Shown: positions 5,616-9,254 of the stretch, piece by piece
How the letters are laid out: every line of letters starts with the position of its first letter
Position numbering within the stretch: position 1 is the first letter of the stretch
Assembly (NCBI GenBank): GCA_016210125.1
Contig: JACQUS010000340.1
Span: forward strand, 1 to 9,254
Length of the DNA stretch: 9,254 bases
Direction of reading: 5' to 3'
From: Chloroflexota bacterium
Lineage (GTDB): Bacteria; Chloroflexota; UBA6077; FW602-bin22; JACQUS01
The notes under the pieces: model-generated
The model's input: the letters and a program-made list of their open reading frames with translations, nothing else
The model's database searches: none
What the model was told of the DNA's origin: nothing
Program-made: the position numbers and the translations under genes

Positions 5616-8600
5616 TCACCGCGTCCCCTCCGCCAGGCCGCCTTGCACGCGCTCCAGCCCGGCGCGGGCCAGGGGGTCGTCCGGCGCGACGGCCAGCGCG
5701 CGCTCGTAGGCAGCGACGGCCTCGGCCGGCCGGCGCAGCCGCTCGTACAGCTCGCCCAGGTTGCTCCACACGTCGGCGCGCTCCGGCGCCAGGTCGAGGG
5801 CGCGGCGGAAGGCCGCCTCGGCCGCCGCCTCGCCGGCGGCGCAGAGCGCCGCCCCGAGCGCGTTGTGGAAGTCGGCGTTGAAGGGCATCTGCTGCACGGC
5901 CTGGCGCAGCGCTGCGACGGCGGCGGCGGCCGCGCCGCGCTGGAGCTGGGCGTAGCCGAGCAGATAGTGGGCCGTGCTGAGCAGCGGGCTCAGATCGAGG
6001 GCACGGTTGAGGGCAGCGAGGGCCTCGTCCCAGCGCTCCTCGGCGAGCAGCCGGCGGGCGTCGTCCAGCGCGGCCTCGGCGGCGTCAGTCGGCGTTGGCT
6101 CAGCCGCGGCCAGCGCCCCGCCTCGGCGGGTGGCCACCACCGAGCTGATCGTGTCGACCCAGCTTATCAGCGGCAGCTCTTCAGGCACGCGCGGCGGCGG
6201 TGCGGCCTGGCTCACCGGCGGCGGGGCGATCGGCACCTCCTCGACCGCCACGCCGGTCGGCAGGGGGCCGTAGTCACGCGCCTGGTCGAAGCCCAGCGCC
6301 ACCAGGTCCGGCGGCTCGTAGCCCCGGTCGGTCAACGCGACGCCCCACTTGGTCTGGAAGCGCCCGGCGTTGTCCCACACCGAGCGGCGGTAGTCGATCC
6401 CCAACATGTCGAAGGTCCGGCCGCCATGGTGGTGGACGTAGCTGTCGTGGACCACCGCCAGCTCGAAGCCAGCCAGCCGCGCCCGCAGGCAGTAGTCGTC
6501 GTCCTCGAGGTTGCCGGTGCCGAAGCGCTCGTCCAGACCGCCGATGCGCTCGACCACCACGCGGCTGATCAGCATGCAGAAGCCGATGACCCGCGGCACG
6601 AGCGTCGCCTGGCCGGCGTGCCGGGCACAGAAGGCGCGGGCGAAGCGCTCCAGGCCCTCGGGATAGCCCTCGGTGGCCTCCGGTACGCGCTGCACGCCGG
6701 CAACGTTGTTCGAGCGCGGGCCGACGATGCCCAGCGTTGACCGCTCGGCCATGGCGCGCAGCATGGCCTCCAGCCAGCCGGGCGTGGCCAGCGTGTCGTT
6801 GTTGAGCAGCAGGAGGAAATCGCCGCGGGCCACGGCCAGACCCTGGTTACAGCCGGCGGCGAAGCCGACATTCGCCGCGTTGGCGATGAGCCGCACGCCC
6901 GGCTCGCCTCGCAGCGCCTCGACGGTCCCGTCGGTCGAGCCGTTGTCGACGACGATCAGCTCGTAGGGCTGCGGCGTGTGCTCGCGAATGCTGGCGAGGC
7001 AGGCACGCGTGTCGGCCAAGTTGTTGTGCGTCAAGATGATGATCGAGGTCAGCGGCCCGGTGTGCGCCGCGCCGAAGACGTCCCAGCCGTAGAGCGCTGC
7101 CGTCCGCGGCAGCTCCTGTGCGCCGTACAGCTCCGCCACGCGCCGGTAGAGCACGGCGCGGCTCTCGTCGAGCAATCGGCCCTCCTCGCCGGGCGGGAGC
7201 GTGTTGAAGCTGGCATGGCCGCGGTGGTAGACGAACGAGTCAGCGGCGATGACGACGCGGTAGCCGGCACGCTTCAGCCGCAGGACGTACTCGTGGTCCT
7301 CGTGGCCGAGGAAGAAGCGCTCGTCGAGCGCCCCAAGCGTGCGCACGAGGTCGGCGCGCAGCAGCAGGCAGAAGCCGGTCAGCAGCCCCTTGGCCTCGAC
7401 GCTGCGGCGAAAGTTCAGGCCGAAGACCAGCCGGCCGACGGCCTCCAGGTCGAGCGGCCCTGGCGCAGCGCGCATAGCCCCGACCACGTGCGGATAGGCA
7501 GCGAGCGACTGCCAGCCGGCGGCGTAGTTCGAGACCGGGCCTACCGCGCCGACATCGTCGGCCACGTGCGCCAGCAGCCGCTCCAGCCAGCGCCGCGGCA
7601 CGGCGGTGTCGGGGTTCAGCAGGACGTAGTAGTCGCCCTGGGCCAGGGCGATGCCCTGGTTGCAGGCACGCGCGAATCCGAGGTTCTCCGCGTTGCGCAC
7701 GACGCGCACGCGCTCGGCGTAGGTGTCGAGCAGCGTGGGCGTGGCGTCCTGCGAGGCGTTGTCGACGACGACGACCTCTAGGCTCGGATAGCTGCTCGCC
7801 AGTGTGCTGTCGAGGCAGGCGCGCAGCGTCGACGCCGAGTTGTAGGTCACGACGATCGCCGAGACGCGCGGCTGCGCAGCCCCGCGCACGACCACCGGCT
7901 CCGGAAAGACCGCGCGCAGGACAGTCTGCATGCGGTGGCGGTAGGTGTGGGTCGCCAGCACGGCGGCGCGGCCGGCGGCGGCAATGCGCTCGCGCTCTGC
8001 CGGGCGGGCCAGCGCCCAGGCGAGCTGTGCGCAAAGGTCGTCGGCTTCGCGGTAGGCTAGGTAGTGCTCGCCGGCGCGCAGCAGCTCACCGAGGCCGTTG
8101 TCGGCCAGGTCGTTCGTCGCCAGCAGGCTGCCGCAGGCCAGGGCCTCGAAGACGCGCATGTTCACGTCGCTGCCCAGGCTGCGGTTGAAAACCACGCGCG
8201 AGGCCGACAGGATGCGCGCCATCTCGTCGCCGTAGGCCTCACCAACGAAGCAGTTGGGGAAGTGCTCCCGGAGCAGGTGCACCAACTCGCTGCGCGTGCC
8301 GGGGAAGAGGCGGCCGACGAAGCACCAGTCGTAGCTCTTCGGCACAGGCACGGGCCGGTGCAGCAGCGGGTTGGCCGCCAGCGGCAGCCAGAAGACATGG
8401 GCGATGCCGTCGGCGCGCAGCCGCTGCGCGCCGTCGCGCTGGGCAGCAAAGACGAAATCGAAGCGCTGCGCCTTATGGTAGTCCCAGTCGTATTGGAGGT
8501 GTGTATCGATGACCCACCAGGCGGAGGGGTGGAGGTGCTCGGGCAGATGATATTGGAGGCCGTCGTCGACGTTCAGGAAGAGGTCGTAGTCGCCGACGCG

Positions 8601-8726
8601 CAGCTCCTCGGCGCGGGTCGGCAGCACGTGCGTCACGGCGCAGAGGCCCTGGAAGGCCTGGCGGCAGTGCTCGCCGGTCGTGTCGGCACGCAGGGTGTTG
8701 TCGTAGATGAGCGCTATGCGCAGCAT
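5616..8726 (-). CDS. Trifunctional glycosyltransferase: CgeB-like domain, two GT2 domains, TPR tail
   Basis: The 1036-residue product has no signal peptide or membrane segment, so it is probably cytoplasmic or membrane-peripheral. Residues 1-275 are a CgeB-like GT1-type domain (Glyco_trans_1_2): VGRLFPGTR near 137-145 and GSDVNMRVFEALACGSL at 185-201. Residues 287-505 are a GT2 domain: VSAIVVTYNS, VVDNASQD, LLNPDT with D373 as the DXD-type metal ligand, and the acidic pair E476-D477. Residues 559-780 are a second GT2 domain: TSIIILTHNN, VVDNGSTDG, LLNNDT with D644, and NLEDDDYCLR with the acidic cluster 741-744. A Pro/Ala-rich linker (about 825-880) leads to roughly four TPR repeats (about 884-1022), probably for protein contacts. 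All three catalytic domains keep their key residues, so three successive sugar transfers are plausible. Start ATG 8726 is favoured because MLRIALIYDN begins the first beta strand; the upstream GGACGAG is a weak ribosome site. Donor and acceptor sugars cannot be told. Confidence 0.9.
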   Translation of the reverse strand: MLRIALIYDNTLRADTTGEHCRQAFQGLCAVTHVLPTRAEELRVGDYDLFLNVDDGLQYHLPEHLHPSAWWVIDTHLQYDWDYHKAQRFDFVFAAQRDGAQRLRADGIAHVFWLPLAANPLLHRPVPVPKSYDWCFVGRLFPGTRSELVHLLREHFPNCFVGEAYGDEMARILSASRVVFNRSLGSDVNMRVFEALACGSLLATNDLADNGLGELLRAGEHYLAYREADDLCAQLAWALARPAERERIAAAGRAAVLATHTYRHRMQTVLRAVFPEPVVVRGAAQPRVSAIVVTYNSASTLRACLDSTLASSYPSLEVVVVDNASQDATPTLLDTYAERVRVVRNAENLGFARACNQGIALAQGDYYVLLNPDTAVPRRWLERLLAHVADDVGAVGPVSNYAAGWQSLAAYPHVVGAMRAAPGPLDLEAVGRLVFGLNFRRSVEAKGLLTGFCLLLRADLVRTLGALDERFFLGHEDHEYVLRLKRAGYRVVIAADSFVYHRGHASFNTLPPGEEGRLLDESRAVLYRRVAELYGAQELPRTAALYGWDVFGAAHTGPLTSIIILTHNNLADTRACLASIREHTPQPYELIVVDNGSTDGTVEALRGEPGVRLIANAANVGFAAGCNQGLAVARGDFLLLLNNDTLATPGWLEAMLRAMAERSTLGIVGPRSNNVAGVQRVPEATEGYPEGLERFARAFCARHAGQATLVPRVIGFCMLISRVVVERIGGLDERFGTGNLEDDDYCLRARLAGFELAVVHDSYVHHHGGRTFDMLGIDYRRSVWDNAGRFQTKWGVALTDRGYEPPDLVALGFDQARDYGPLPTGVAVEEVPIAPPPVSQAAPPPRVPEELPLISWVDTISSVVATRRGGALAAAEPTPTDAAEAALDDARRLLAEERWDEALAALNRALDLSPLLSTAHYLLGYAQLQRGAAAAAVAALRQAVQQMPFNADFHNALGAALCAAGEAAAEAAFRRALDLAPERADVWSNLGELYERLRRPAEAVAAYERALAVAPDDPLARAGLERVQGGLAEGTR

Positions 8727-8909
8727 CGGGAGCTCGTCCGTCCCCTTTCAGCCGCTCGGTCGCTTCCTAGGTCCGCACCTTCACTTTAGCGCCCTCGCCT
8801 ATCTGGTGCTATCAGGGAAATCCTCAATCTCTTGGGAAATTGTCATGCTTGTGCGCGCTCATGGCTGCTTCTGCCGCTGCTGCGCGGCTATGGGCGGGGC
8901 CGTGCGCCG
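8727..8909 (-). promoter_or_regulatory. Intergenic spacer with possible promoter/operator upstream of the glycosyltransferase operon
   Basis: This 183-base spacer is the only gap of any size in the window. Its middle (about 8780-8850) is clearly richer in A/T than the surroundings. Read on the minus strand it contains two copies of ATTTCCC (plus-strand GGGAAAT at 8815-8821 and 8834-8840) with a 19-base period, close to two helical turns, which would suit a dimeric regulator. I could not find a convincing -35/-10 pair; ATGACA or TTGAGG on the minus strand are only weak -35 candidates. No hairpin followed by a T run is visible, so there is no evident intrinsic terminator for the methyltransferase gene. 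The operon promoter is most likely here by position, but this is inference. Confidence 0.35.
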
Positions 8910-9254
8910 TCAGCGACCGACGCTCTGCTCAGCCGCGCGACGCGCCGTGACGAGGTACTGGTAGGCGAAGAGGTCGGCGATCTCGGCCTCCGGCAGCCCG
9001 TGGACACTCAGGTTGCCGAAGGTGATCGTGTGTAGCGCGCCGGCCGCCCGCCACTCATCATAAGGGCCAACGTTCATCGGGTACAAGACGGGGTCAACGA
9101 AGCCGGACTCGTGCAGCAGCCGCGCGAACTCGCGACGGGTGAAGAAGCGCAGGTGGGTGCGGTCGAGGATGCCGGCGTCGGCATAGGTCCAGTGGCCGTT
9201 CGCCAGGCCGACCAGCACGCTGTAGTGGCGCACGTTAGGGAAGCTGGCGACCAG
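8910..9254 (-). CDS. Class I SAM-dependent methyltransferase, C-terminal part (5' end outside window)
   Basis: Partial gene: the frame is open to the right edge (it reads L-V-A-S-F-P-N-V at the edge) and ends at TGA 8912-8910. The visible 114 residues contain the run FPNVRHYSVL, then a WTYADAGILDRTHLRFF segment followed by TRREF. This is the characteristic C-terminal half of Methyltransf_23/UbiG-like class I methyltransferases found in surface-polysaccharide clusters. Family knowledge says such enzymes transfer a methyl group from S-adenosylmethionine, here probably to a sugar or glycan end. The SAM-binding glycine-rich motif lies upstream, outside the window, so catalytic competence cannot be judged. 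A GTG at 9233-9231 is only an internal valine codon, because the family motif continues upstream of it. The gene is co-directional with the glycosyltransferases but separated from them by 183 bases, so it may be in a different transcript. Confidence 0.8.
   Translation of the reverse strand: MVASFPNVRHYSVLVGLANGHWTYADAGILDRTHLRFFTRREFARLLHESGFVDPVLYPMNVGPYDEWRAAGALHTITFGNLSVHGLPEAEIADLFAYQYLVTARRAAEQSVGR

Noticed and set aside
4227..6740. Long plus-strand open frame of 837 codons
   Set aside because: It lies antisense to two well-supported glycosyltransferase genes, spans their junction, has Arg/Ala/Gly/Val-rich composition and no recognisable domain. It is a high-GC shadow frame.

Overview
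The window is a very GC-rich bacterial segment in which every credible gene lies on the minus strand and is read from right to left. It looks like a cell-surface glycan or protein-glycosylation locus. The high GC content, the fused glycosyltransferase/TPR proteins and the abundant GC-rich palindromes suggest a Chloroflexota-like or similar high-GC environmental bacterium. There is no rRNA, tRNA or housekeeping marker to fix the taxon, so this is a low-confidence inference.

Layout, in transcription order. (1) 9254-8910: the C-terminal end of a class I SAM-dependent methyltransferase, cut by the window edge. (2) 8909-8727: a 183-base spacer, the only relatively AT-rich stretch, with a pair of direct repeats that may be regulatory. 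(3) 8726-5616: a 1036-residue fusion of a CgeB-like glycosyltransferase domain, two GT2 domains, a Pro/Ala-rich linker and TPRs. (4) 5591-3789: a 600-residue CgeB-like glycosyltransferase followed by a helical TPR-like region. (5) 3789 to the left edge: one uninterrupted reading frame of at least 1263 codons. It holds three GT4-type glycosyltransferase modules and runs out of the window still open. I checked this frame triplet by triplet from 3789 to 1 and found no stop.

Genes 3, 4 and 5 are packed as an operon, with a 24-base gap and then a TGATG stop/start overlap. Together they encode at least seven glycosyltransferase domains.

The most unusual feature is gene 5. Its modules are separated by Pro/Ser/Gly-rich linkers whose DNA consists of GC-rich palindromes of a kind normally found between genes (arms CCCCCTCTCC/GGAGAGGGGG, GAGGGGGC/GCCCCCTC, TTGGGG/CCCCAA). 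Modules 1 and 2, each with its following linker, form an exact-length 1161-bp tandem duplication. Identity along the duplication rises from about 65% at the N-terminal half to about 90% at the C-terminal end and linker. The palindromes occur in more than one reading frame and always leave the frame open, which resembles protein-invading palindromic elements such as those of Rickettsia. A fourth palindrome cluster sits between the start codon and module 1. A further linker runs off the left edge, so more modules may follow.
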